Source: Beroe forskalii
Taxonomy: Eukaryota > Ctenophora > Nuda > Beroida > Beroidae
Length of the DNA: 64,000 bases
Assembly: GCA_011033025.1 (NCBI GenBank)
Contig: WFMF01000003.1
Coordinates: 620,001-684,000, forward strand
Direction: 5' to 3'
The position numbers and the translations under genes are program-made. Within the stretch, counting starts at the first letter, position 1, and each line of letters starts with the position of its first letter. The notes under the pieces are model-generated. The model searched no databases. It was not told where the DNA came from and saw only the letters and a list, made by a program, of their open reading frames with translations. This document shows, piece by piece, positions 23,640-35,100 of this stretch.

Positions 23640-24444
23640 CCTTAGTGGTAGAAATTATGATGTGTACTTATTATGACGAATGAAATTATGATTGGTACTA
23701 ATTATGATGAAAAAATTTTGGGATAAAAACAAACCTTTTGAGCGAACAACCAGTGGTATGAAATTTCATTATTTTGTAACCATTTTATCCGGGTCCCGGC
23801 CCTTTGAACCAAAATTGTCCAGAATCCTCCGAAGTTTGATCAAAAATCATGAAATAATCCTTGATGCCGGCTATTTTCTGACAAAATCATTTCTTTTAGC
23901 ATGATTTACATCCATAATTGTGCTAACTTTCAACATCATGAATCATGGTGATTGGGAAGTTAATGTTATGTGAATATCATGCATGCACATTGCATTCACA
24001 TATTGTTTTTCGACCAATGTTGTCTATGTTTTCATTTTGGATCAAATGGCAAATTTTGTCTTTGATAAGGTCTGGCAGTAAGGTAGCTTATTTGGAGGTT
24101 AGGGCCTTGATTATTGGTATCAACTAAGTTGAGTGAAACTCCGTAATTTATGGCAACTCCATGATATGATAGCACCGCAATCTTTGATTTTGAAAATTTG
24201 CTGATTGAAGTTGTATTACAAAGATGTGAAAAGGGCCTTGGAGCCAACCATAATTTTTGGGCAACATGGCCATCCTGGTTGTTTCAACATGTTTTCTAAA
24301 AGTCTAAATTATGGTCGAATTTTGATAAAGTATAAATTATGATCTGTAGATATTATGATGAGTAGAATTTATGATGCGTACTAATTATGATCATTTTGAG
24401 AAAATAATCATAATAAGTACGCATCATAATTTCTACCACTAAGG
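23640..24444. mobile_element. 805-bp TIR element with TA target duplication
   Basis: CCTTAGTGGTAGAAATTATG at 23,640 is inverted at the right end (…TTTCTACCACTAAGG to 24,444), with about 36 of 37 positions matching. TA flanks both ends. The left duplication arm has no such element here and reads AAAACTAAGTATATTG. The interior is AT-rich with no transposase. TIR length and TA duplication suit a non-autonomous Tc1/mariner-type element. Confidence 0.85.
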
Positions 24445-24475
24445 TATATTGAATCCTAGTGGACTCCCAAAACTC

Positions 24476-24776
24476 CCTAATGTAAACTGCATAAGTAAGA
24501 CGTCTCACTAATGTAAACTGCATAAGTAAGACGTCTCACTAATGTAAACTGCATAAGTAAGACGTCTCACTAATGTAAACTGCATAAGTAAGACGTCTCA
24601 CTAATGTAAACTGCATAAGTAAGACGTCTCATTAATGTAAACTGCATAAGTAAGACGTCTCACTAATGTAAACTGCATAAGTAAGACGTCTCACTAATGT
24701 AAACTGCATGAGTAAGACGTCTCACTAATGTAAACTGCAAGAGTAATACGTCTCCCTAATGTAAACTGCAAGTGCA
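24476..24776. repeat. 31-bp minisatellite, ~9 copies
   Basis: The unit is ACTGCATAAGTAAGACGTCT plus CACTAATGTAA. The left arm has a single copy of the sequence near 13,760-13,800. It lies in the intron between exons 3 and 4 of the gene A copy and overlaps no exon that I could recognise. Confidence 0.9.
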
Positions 24777-26230
24777 AGAGAAATATCTGTCAAGCATCAA
24801 GGGTCGCTAAGTAACACACTACAGAACCACACTGGAGTAAAATCAAATTAAATTTCATTTATATTTGAGCAGTTGTGAGGCCAGAGATTATAGAGGCCAC
24901 CTGTCAGGGACCGCCAGTATTCCACAGAGAAGATGGCGCATATTCAGCATATGCTACTTAATATATTATTGCTAGCATCACGAATTCCTGCATGAATCTG
25001 CAAAACGTCCGAAATGAATGTCCAAAAATACATCCTTTACGCGCACAGATGTTTTGAGAGGGGTAGGAGGGGGGGGGGTCATTCCTGATATTTTAGAAAC
25101 ATTTTGAGATATGATGCCCTGGACAGTGGATATGCAACAATTTGATGGTGGATTCTAGTCCATGGACTGTTCAGGTGAAGCCCCAGAGCAAAAATGAGGC
25201 CTAAAACACAATCGAAACCAACGGAGATAAAGCTCACTTTTTGATTTCTCTTGATTCGTCTCGACGAGATAATCATTTAACATTTTAGAGTATTTGTTTG
25301 TCAAAAATGGATGAAAAATGACCAGGTTATGACTAAACGAAGCACAAAACCCCGATCATTGTAAGAATTGAAGTTAATCTTGCATACAGATTAGCCTACC
25401 GATGAACAACAGCAAGAGATCGTTCCCAATCCCATATTACGTTTAATCAATTTTGACTTGATTTTGAACCCCTCCCCCGATTATAGTCAACAATCACAGT
25501 AGTATTTGTTATTGGAGGGTTTAGCGTGGTCATCAGAAAGACTCTCCCTCACCCTGGCTGAGTAAGTATTATTATCTACAAACCACAATACAGAAGTGCT
25601 GTAATCTGGTAATGAACAAGTGAAGAATAATGGAATACTATAATAATTTAAATAAGTGAATCCTCCCTAAGAACTAAGAAGTAAGTATAATTAGATATAA
25701 GAAGCGGGGCGGCTCACCGTCTGAGTCGGCAGCCTCCCCCTGCTGGTGAGGGAGCACTGCCACCTGCTTGGAAGGTGGCTTGTGCTGGGGGAACACGTCC
25801 TTGTGCGACAGGTGGGAGTAGTACACATGCTGCTGCGGGAACGGCAGCCCGATCTGGGACTCCTGGATGTTGATCTTCTGGGGCTCCACTACCAGGTGGT
25901 CGTGGGGCCGGGTGGGGTCCCTTCAAGGAGGTCAGATTGTACACGATGTTCTGCGGTACGTCCTTGCAAGGGGTGGGGAGTGAGTGGGGACTGGGGAGCA
26001 GTGAAAGGGGAGTGAGGGGGGGTGAGTGGGGACTGGGGAGCAGTGAAAGGGAGTGAGGGGGGGTGAGTGGGGACTGGGGGCAGTGAAAGGGGGAGTGAGG
26101 GGGTATGTATGACACAGGATGTGGATGTGTAGGGGTTAGAGGGAAGTTTTATGTAAAATTAAACACTCGGGCCTTCGGGCTTCGGTCATTGGTGTGTGTT
26201 ATATATCGGTTTGTACTTTTTACTCGTTAA

Positions 26231-26606
26231 GGGTGATCCATAAAGGACGTCCGCAAAGAGGGGGAGGGGGAATCTGGCCAATGCGGATGTTTGAGGACGT
26301 AGGGAGAGGAGTTGTTTGGCCTAATGCAGACGTCAACATTTATGAAAATTTTGGTCGATTTGAGTATTTTTTCACTTGAAAATAGTCGATTTTTTGAATC
26401 TTGACTATGATTTTCGACATTGAGTCAAACAATAAAATTGATTTTGTCACCATATTCTCATATTTGAGAAAAATGATGACACAAAGTATTTTCAATGAAA
26501 ATGCGAACGTCTGGAGGGGGTATCTCAGCTTTTCAGGTTGCGGACAAGGGGGAGGGAGGGGTCTGAAATAGCCGGAATTTTGCGGACGTCCTTTAGGGAT
26601 GGCCCC
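26231..26606. mobile_element. 376-bp MITE with TTA flanks
   Basis: GGGTGATCCATAAAGGACG at the left is inverted at the right (GGACGTCCTTTAGGGATGGCC), and both continue with CCGCAAA. TTA is found immediately outside both ends, as expected for a 3-bp target duplication of PIF/Harbinger-type elements. No open frame lies inside. It sits just outside the outer edge of the inverted duplication. Confidence 0.75.
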
Positions 26607-26687
26607 TTACCACTTTACTTACCACTTACTATTGCTTATCAATGGATGTTAATGAGTATTATGAATCAAGATTTTTCTTGATTTCCT

Positions 26688-26745
26688 GTACCTTTAAAGG
26701 AGATAACTAGGGTGAATTGATGGAGAGAAAGTCCGTATTGCATTG
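26688..26745 (-). repeat. Isolated relic copy of the 65-bp BLTP2-array unit
   Basis: ACCTTTAAAGGAGATAAC and GATGGAGAGAAAGTCCGTAT match the 65-bp unit of 32,105-37,400, with about seven differences between and after them. On the minus strand it ends AAAG|GTACAG, so the donor-like junction is kept. It lies 5.4 kb beyond the end of the array, on the far side of the DSL gene. Confidence 0.8.
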
Positions 26746-28027
26746 AATATTGATATCAGCCAGAATGTAAGGAATTTGTGACATTGGCACATTTATACAT
26801 CATTTTTTCAAAAAAAGTTATAATGCCGATTTTTCATTAAAAAAGTTAGTTTGGAAATCTGTAGTGGCCAAAATTGTTTTTGAATAATGTTACCTTGTTA
26901 TTTGTAGCATTAGATGCCATATTGTGGCATTAAATGTGGCATCAAATGTCACAATTAATAATATTTAACCTCACAAATTTTGTGAGGTTAAATACTTAAA
27001 TATGAGGCTGATTAGAGCAAATAATGCTCTTTTACACAGCTTTTGCCATCTAATCCTAACGAGATAAAATTACATGGGGCAATAGTTCTGGGGGTCGAAA
27101 TTTTGGGTGTACGAAATTTGGGGATTTTTTTGGGATGTTGCACATTTCAACGTATGATGATGATGTCATATTGAGATTTTGTGGGACGAAAACATGGGAA
27201 TTTTCTTTCGAAGAATCCCCATATTTCGCGCTTATTATAAAAAAAAACATGTCTCGTAACTCGTAAGGTAGGTAATCATTTTTGACCGATTGAAAAACCC
27301 TCTCTCCTCAAATCATGACACATCAACATATTTGGACATTGGAAATGGTTCCATTATACCACCATTTGACAATAAATCGTATGGACATCATGTCCGTTGG
27401 ACATGATTAACAACTCTTGTGCCACCTTCCCATAGCGATAGAAGGCGGTATTCCGACACCAACCAGGAACCAGGAACCAGGCACCAGGAACCAGGCACCG
27501 GGCTGATGACGAAATCACGAAAAAATGAGGAGGAGCAGCTACTTTGTGCTTTTGTGTTGCGATTAAAATATTTGATAATTCAAAACTTACTCAAAATATA
27601 GATCTGACTTTAAAAAAACAGTAAAACAGGTTAGATAGGCATCACATTCTGACTGACTGAAGACGAGTTTCCGCACTGGAAACTGTTTCATCATAAAGTA
27701 ATAGAATTAAATTGATATCTTTAGAAATACGAAGAAATTGCTCCATTTCCGGATAAAACATACTTTCAAACCTTACTCAGAAAATAATTTTGACTTTTTG
27801 AAAAACACTAAAACATGTAAAATAGTCATCAAAATTGTGACTGACTGAAAGCGACCGGCGAGTTTCCGTATCGGAAATATTATTATGACAATATGAAACA
27901 GTTGATATCTTTAAAAACTAAAACGACGAAGAAATTTCTCCATTTTCAGATGAGCATTCTTTTTTGGTTCCATCACTTTTTTATCTCGATTTTATTTAAC
28001 AAATAAAGGATCTTTCTGATTAGGTAC
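26746..28027. other. Intergenic DNA before the DSL gene
   Basis: No supported exon. A short GGAACCAGGCACC repeat lies at 27,470-27,500. Two diverged segments sharing GCGAGTTTCCG and ACTGACTGA lie at about 27,640-27,730 and 27,835-27,950, a roughly 190-bp duplication. Promoter elements of the DSL gene are not identifiable. Confidence 0.4.
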
Positions 28028-31000
28028 ATGTTAAACGTTGGAAGCATGTTCTGGAGCCCCTGTTTTCTTCTGAGTCTTGTTGTCTTCACTTCTCTCATGG
28101 TGAGTAATTAGTCTGTTGATGGGGCTATCATATCTCCATGAGTGCAACTAACAGTAGCGTATTACTGTGGTGTCTCGACCTTACGAGGCACAGCGTATTG
28201 ACATTATAATACTCCTGGGTACTTCTTTTCTTTTTTGTACTTTTACACGGGTTACAATCTCGCACGGGTTCATAATTTTGGTACCTTGATAACCACTCTC
28301 CGACCTTTAAGATCTTTTTATGCCAACTGCGTTGTGCCAATGGGAACACATAGGCAAGTTCGTCAGTATGTATGAGCGTACTCATGAGCATGATTTTGCA
28401 GTGTTTCAAAAAACTCAGTGCGTATTATCACGGTTAGCACTTTTTACTCGTTACTATACCCTTCATTATGCACTAAGTAGCGCAATAGACGGTGCGATAT
28501 CATAACACCACTATAACAAAGCTTTACCAATCAACAGGTACCGACATCGCAGTCGAATAATATCTTCCGTATCAAAATAGAAGAATACGAGCTGGTTGAC
28601 GGAGAAGCTGTACACAAGTGTACTTACAGGGATGATTACTGCAAATATTATGAACGCATATACTTCTGGCTCTCTTATTTAAGGATGAGAATATCATACC
28701 AAACGGGCAACGAAAAGATACTCATTTTACACGGAACTGAAATAACAAGCAATGCTAGGGACTTAGAGGCTATCATGTACTGGGAATTACTCTTGCCCGC
28801 CGACCCCACCCCACCTGAGCGTGCAGTGCTGTTTGATATCGTCTGGTATGACCTGATTGAACCTGAACAGGACATTATACACCTTCCTAAACCAAGTGAT
28901 AAGACGTGGAGTGAAGCCACAGAAATTAATTGCACGCTTACTCGTAATCGCAGCTTCCTGCTTTCAATTAAGACACAATTAACGTGTGACACAGGGAACT
29001 GTCCCTTCTGCTCACAGTACTACCAGAATATAAGTACTTGTGACAAGCACTGCAGTAGCCCTGTTGAAGGCAAATACACTTGTAGCGAGGAGGGAGGGAA
29101 GATATGCCACTACAACTGGCAGGGAGAGGACTGTAACACCTGCTCCAAAGGGTATTTTGGGGAGCAGTGTCAAACACCTTGCTTTCCCACTGAAGATTAT
29201 TACTGTAGCGAATCAGGTGAAAAGGTGTGCATTGACAACAGAAACAACCCAGAAAACTACTGCGTTATTACGAAGCCCCTGATAAACGTAACTGCATTGT
29301 TCATATCAGCAATATCTATAGCTGCAATACCGATACTACGGGCACTGGTTGTGTTGTTGCTAGGGATAATGGTCAAGTTACAGGGACCCAGAGTACCTGA
29401 TGAGGAAGCAGGAGTAAGGGCGGAGGAGGAATCTTTGAGTGATGAGTGGTGGGAGGTTGACGAGGAGGAGGATTATTATGAGGATTTTATAATGCAGCAT
29501 ATGGTGAGTAGAAGTCACTTATAACGGAATTGTACTGCAAATCAAGCCCAAAATAGGCCAGCGCCACTTTGGCGTGCACACTTCACATGGCCATAACTTC
29601 GTCTTTTTTCATCCAATCTTGACAAACAAACTATACACATGAATGATAAGCTCCTAGAGACGAATCAAACCGCTTCCGTTAAAATTTCGATTTTCGGAAC
29701 TTTTTTATCTGAGGCCTCACATGGAAATGTTTGAACTATGGATTCAAAATACCTTGGCCAACTTCCATCTCAAATTCGTGTTTCCCAAATTATTCGTTAT
29801 AAGAAGAATAATCAGCCCATTTAACTTAGAGAGCAAGTTAAAAACGTTAAATGATACGATAAAGTATGAAATCAGGAGCTTTCGAAAATCATGTGATTAT
29901 CGTCGTCAGCCCATTTAATACTTTAATATGATTAATTCATCATCATTCAGGATAGAGACCAAGCAACTGCTATTACGGAACATGGGATTACACAGGACAC
30001 AGGGAAAAGTGAGGAGAATGAGAGGAGGATCAGAGGACGCCACAGAATGGACACTGGTTTGACGTGGGACGCAGATGTGATTGTACATGAGGTGAGTTAT
30101 CCTGTTTTCATTTTCAAAGGGGAAATTTCATGACCAGAACCTCAAAGGATTACATTTATGGTGAATACTTGAAAATATTTAATATATATATTTATAGTAT
30201 AGATAACTGGGTACTAGGGACTGCTACTACCATAGAGTGATTAGAAGTACGTATACACATCATTTCTTCAGCGTAACCAGGTGGACGGTGTAAGGGAAGA
30301 TAGGACGACACCTGATGAAGCAGGGAGAAGTGAAGGATCTGTCCAGACGATAGAACAAGAGCGGAAAAAGGAAGAGAATGACGAGAACGGAAATGTGACA
30401 CTGACACAGGATGAAGATGAAGAAACTGGCAAAGAAAAGGAAAAAGAGGAAGATGGGGAATATGTAAATGCTATACTGACACAGGATGAAGATGAAGAAA
30501 CTGGCAAAGAAAAGGAAAAAGAGGAAGATGGGGAATATATCAATGCTATACTGATACAGGATGAAGATGAAGAGACTGGCAAAGAAAAGGAAAAAGAGGA
30601 AGATGGGGAGTATATAAATGCTATACTGATACAGGATGAAGATGAAGAGACTGGCAAAGAAAAGGAAAAAGAGGAAGATGGGGAATATATAAATGCTATA
30701 CTGATACAGGATGAAGATGAAGAGACTGGCAAAGAAAAGGAAAAAGAGGAAGATGGGGAATATATAAATGCGATACTGATACAGGATGAAGATGAAGAAA
30801 TTGATGAAGAACAGGAAAAAGAGGGAGATGGGGAATATGTAACTGCGATACTGATACAGGATGAAGATGAAGAAATTGGTGAAAAAGAGAAAAAAGAGGA
30901 AGATGGGAAGTATATAAATGCGATACTGATACAGAATGAAGATGAAAAAATTTGTGAAGAAGATAAAAAAGAGGAAGATGGGGAATATATAAATGCAATA

Positions 31001-31513
31001 CTGATACAGATTGAAGATGAAGAAATTGATGAAGAAAAGGAAAAAGAGGAAGATGGAGAATATGTAACTGCGATACTGATACAGGATGAAGATGAAGAAA
31101 TTGATGAAGAAAAGGAAAAAGAGGAAGATGGAGAATATATAAATGCGATACTGATACAGGATGAAGATGAAGAAATTGGTGAAAAAGAGAAAAAAGAGGA
31201 AGATGGGAAGTATATAAATGCGATACTGATACAGGATGAAGATGAAAAAATTTGTGAAGAAGATAAAAAAGAGGAAGATGGGGAATATGTAAATGCGATA
31301 CTGATACAGGATGAAGATGAAGAAATTGATGAAGAGCAGGAAAAAGAGGAAGATGGGGAATATATAAATGCTATACTGATACAGAATGAAGATGAAGAAA
31401 CTAGCAAAGAAAAGGAAAAAGAGGAAGATGGGGAATATATAAATGCGATACTGATACAGGATGAGGATGAAGAAATTGATGAGGAACAGAAAAAAGAGGA
31501 CGTCGGGGGATAG
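28028..31513 (+). CDS. DSL-domain single-pass membrane protein with YxN-repeat tail
   Basis: Four exons, 28,028-28,099, 28,538-29,503, 29,951-30,091 and 30,272-31,513, are all in phase 0 and give 806 residues. Exon 1 encodes a signal peptide (MLNVGSMFWSPCFLLSLVVF). Residues ~33-150 resemble the N-terminal C2-like (MNNL) domain of Notch ligands (FRIKIEEYEL, VLFDIVWYD). Residues ~174-226 form a DSL domain: CPFCSQYY, CDKHC, GKYTC, ICHYNWQGEDC. One degenerate cysteine-rich segment follows (to ~266), instead of the usual EGF series. A membrane segment spans ~274-304, then a ~500-residue acidic tail. From residue ~443 the tail is 25-residue repeats with 14 copies of DG[EK]Y[IV][NT]AILIQ; 12 have Asn at Tyr+2. 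DSL domains of the family bind Notch extracellularly. That the tyrosines dock SH2 proteins is inference. It could be a receptor rather than a ligand. Confidence 0.85.
30410..31495 (+). repeat. 75-bp coding minisatellite in the DSL-protein tail
   Basis: About 14.5 in-frame units of 25 codons. Tyrosine codons recur every 75 bp from ~30,461 to ~31,433. The conserved core is DGEYINAILIQDEDEE, and the linker varies between TGKEKEKEE, IDEEQEKE, IGEKEKKE and ICEEDKKE types. Adjacent pairs of linker types repeat as blocks, showing higher-order duplication. The frame stays open throughout, unlike in the intronic arrays. Confidence 0.95.
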
Positions 31514-31633
31514 ATCATCGCTTTGGACTATTCTGCCTAACTGTGGGCGCGATGTTAATATAAATCACCAAATTTGTTTTATATGAAGCGAATTATAAAG
31601 AGGCTCCAGATATGTGAACACTATTACAGCTGG

Positions 31634-31639
31634 AATAAA
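31634..31639 (+). terminator. DSL-gene polyadenylation signal AATAAA
   Basis: GGAATAAAATG lies 121 bp after the TAG stop and is the first canonical hexamer. From there to 32,100 I see no gene, only AT-rich DNA and a single CCCTGGCCAGGG palindrome at ~32,038. Confidence 0.55.
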
Positions 31640-32104
31640 ATGATACATTAGCGTCAAATATGCCTTTCTAAGAAATTCACAGACATTTAGAAACAGAATA
31701 TGGGGAATATTTCCATTTCAGAGCCTAACATTTTAGGTAACTAATAAGGTTTAACTAATTTTAACAAACGCTAAATACACAGGAATATTCAATCCCATTG
31801 CGCATCTTTTAAGGCGTTGTTTTATCATAATTTATCAGTTTTATTTGCTTTATCCTTTTATCTTTTCAGTTTGTATAGTAGGTAATATTCGATGATTGCA
31901 TTATTTCATAATTATTTCAGTTTGTGAATTTCATATTCATTCAGTTTGTGAATTTGATCATTTGAAAATTTTAAATCGACATGTTTTGCCACATTTCTAT
32001 TATAGATTAGTTCTTACCTGTTGGTTATCAATTCCAGCCCTGGCCAGGGCGGTAACCCCCAACAATAATAATTAAAAAAACTGGCCAGGGGTATAAGTTA
32101 GAGA

Positions 32105-35100
32105 TTTGAGTGTCACTTGAGTGACTTGATGGAGAGAAAGTCCGTATTGTTGATGTAGATCTTACCTTTAAAGGAGATAACTTGAGTGACTTGATGGAGA
32201 GAAAGTCCGTATTGTTGATGTAGATCTTACCTTTAAAGGAGATAACTTGAGTGACTTGATGGAGAGAAAGTCCGTATTGTTGATGTAGATCTTACCTTTA
32301 AAGGAGATAACTTGAGTGACTTGATGGAGAGAAAGTCCGTATTGTTGATGTAGATCTTACCTTTAAAGGAGATGATAACCGTATTGTTGAGTGACTTGAT
32401 GGAGAGAAAGTCCGTATTGTTGATGTAGATCTTACCTTTAAAGGAGATAGTCCGCTTGTTGAGTGACTTGATGGAGAGAAAGTCCGTATTGTTGATGTAG
32501 ATCTTACCTTTAAAGGAGATAACTTGAGTGACTTGATGGAGAGAAAGTCCGTATTGTTGATGTAGATCTTACCTTTAAAGGAGATAACTTGAGTGACTTG
32601 ATGGAGAGAAAGTCCGTATTGTTGATGTAGATCTTACCTTTAAAGGAGATAACTTGAGTGACTTGATGGAGAGAAAGTCCGTATTGTTGATGTAGATCTT
32701 ACCTTTAAAGGAGATAACTTGAGTGACTTGATGGAGAGAAAGTCCGTATTGTTGATGTAGATCTTACCTTTAAAGGAGATAACTTGAGTGACTTGATGGA
32801 GAGAAAGTCCGTATTGTTGATGTAGATCTTACCTTTAAAGGAGATAACTTGAGTGACTTGATGGAGAGAAAGTCCGTATTGTTGATGTAGATCTTACCTT
32901 TAAAGGAGATAACTTGAGTGACTTGATGGAGAGAAAGTCCGTATTGTTGATGTAGATCTTACCTTTAAAGGAGATAACTTGAGTGACTTGATGGAGAGAA
33001 AGTCCGTATTGTTGATGTAGATCTTACCTTTAAAGGAGATAACTTGAGTGACTTGATGGAGAGAAAGTCCGTATTGTTGATGTAGATCTTACCTTTAAAG
33101 GAGATAACTTGAGTGACTTGATGGAGAGAAAGTCCGTATTGTTGATGTAGATCTTACCTTTAAAGGAGATAACTTGAGTGACTTGATGGAGAGAAAGTCC
33201 GTATTGTTGATGTAGATCTTACCTTTAAAGGAGATAACTTGAGTGACTTGATGGAGAGAAAGTCCGTATTGTTGATGTAGATCTTACCTTTAAAGGAGAT
33301 AACTTGAGTGACTTGATGGAGAGAAAGTCCGTATTGTTGATGTAGATCTTACCTTTAAAGGAGATAACTTGAGTGACTTGATGGAGAGAAAGTCCGTATT
33401 GTTGATGTAGATCTTACCTTTAAAGGAGATAACTTGAGTGACTTGATGGAGAGAAAGTCCGTATTGTTGATGTAGATCTTACCTTTAAAGGAGATAACTT
33501 GAGTGACTTGATGGAGAGAAAGTCCGTATTGTTGATGTAGATCTTACCTTTAAAGGAGATAACTTGAGTGACTTGATGGAGAGAAAGTCCGTATTGTTGA
33601 TGTAGATCTTACCTTTAAAGGAGATAACTTGAGTGACTTGATGGAGAGAAAGTCCGTATTGTTGATGTAGATCTTACCTTTAAAGGAGATAACTTGAGTG
33701 ACTTGATGGAGAGAAAGTCCGTATTGTTGATGTAGATCTTACCTTTAAAGGAGATAACTTGAGTGACTTGATGGAGAGAAAGTCCGTATTGTTGATGTAG
33801 ATCTTACCTTTAAAGGAGATAACTTGAGTGACTTGATGGAGAAAGTCCGTATTGTTGATGTAGATCTTACCTTTAAAGGAGATAACTTGAGTGACTTGAT
33901 GGAGAGAAAGTCCGTATTGTTGATGTAGATCTTACCTTTAAAGGAGATAACTTGAGTGACTTGATGGAGAGAAAGTCCGTATTGTTGATGTAGATCTTAC
34001 CTTTAAAGGAGATAACCTTTAAAGGAGATAACTTGAGTGACTTGATGGAGAGAAAGTCCGTATTGTTGATGTAGATCTTACCTTTAAAGGAGATAACTTG
34101 AGTGACTTGATGGAGAGAAAGTCCGTGTATTGTTGATGTAGATCTTACCTTTAAAGGAGATAACTTGAGTGACTTGATGGAGAGAAAGTCCGTATTGTTG
34201 ATGTAGATCTTACCTTTAAAGGAGATAACTTGAGTGACTTGATGGAGAGAAAGTCCGTATTGTTGATGGTCTACCTTTAAAGGAGATAACTTGAGTGACT
34301 TGATGGAGAGAAAGTCCGTATTGTTGAGTCTTACCTTTAAAGGAGATAACTTGAGTGACGGAGAGAAAGTCCGTATTGTTGATGTAGATCTTACCTTTAA
34401 AGGAGATAACTTGAGTGACTTGATGGAGAGAAAGTCCGTATTGTTGATGTAGATCTTACCTTTAAAGGATAACTTGAGTGACTTGATGGAGAGAAAGTCC
34501 GTATTGTTGATGTAGATCTTACCTTTAAAGGAGATAACTTGAGTGACTTGATGGAGAGAAAGTCCGTATTGTTGATGTAGATCTTACCTTTAAAGGAGAT
34601 AACTTGAGTGACTTGATGGAGAGAAAGTCCGTATTGTTGATGTAGATCTTACCTTTAAAGGAGATAACTTGAGTGACTTGATGGAGAGAAAGTCCGTATT
34701 GTTGATGTAGATCTTACCTTTAAAGGAGATAACTTGAGTGACTTGATGGAGAGAAAGTCCGTATTGTTGATGTAGATCTTACCTTTAAAGGAGATAACTT
34801 GAGTGACTTGATGGAGACCGTATTGTTGATGTAGATCTTACAAGGAGATAACGACTTGATGGAGAGAAAGTCCGTATTGTTGATGTAGATCTTACCTTTA
34901 AAGGAGATAACTTGAGTGACTTGATGGAGAGAAAGTCCGTATTGTTGATGTAGATCTTACCTTTAAAGGAGATAACTTGAGTGACTTGATGGAGAGAAAG
35001 TCCGTATTGTTGTTGGAGATAACTTGAGTGACTTGATGGAGAGAAAGTCCGTATTGTTGATGTAGATCTTACCTTTAAAGGAGATAACTTGAGTGACTTG

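Larger units (their letters stand above)
19311..25963 (-). pseudogene. Decayed 5'-truncated inverted copy of gene A
   Basis: Exon equivalents, in transcription order, are 25,963-25,718 (exon 3), 23,518-23,461 (4), 22,489-22,381 (5), 19,790-19,665 (6) and 19,484-19,311 (7, with TAA). Exons 1 and 2 lie outside the duplicated block. The exon 3 acceptor has changed from GCAG to GCAA, with a new AG one base later. Exon 3 has lost two bases after TTGAAG, and exon 5 has lost one base near its start; both are frameshifts. Exons 6 and 7 keep full length and most sequence. Without promoter or start codon it is unlikely to make the gene A protein. Confidence 0.85.
18994..26140. repeat. Right arm of large inverted duplication
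   Basis: This is the reverse complement of 11,420-16,571. It is 2 kb longer because of three additions relative to the left arm: the expanded 41-bp array, an 805-bp TIR element and a 31-bp array; it lacks the 1-kb element. Each of these differences arose after the duplication or was lost from one arm. Confidence 0.9.

Noticed and set aside
25714..26115. 133-codon minus-strand open frame as an independent gene
   Set aside because: It is exon 3 of the gene A copy read in the wrong frame after a 2-bp deletion, plus intron.
30268..31518. 416-codon Ser-rich open frame antisense to the DSL tail
   Set aside because: It is a shadow of the 75-bp coding repeat. The plus frame joins in phase with three upstream exons and encodes recognisable domains.
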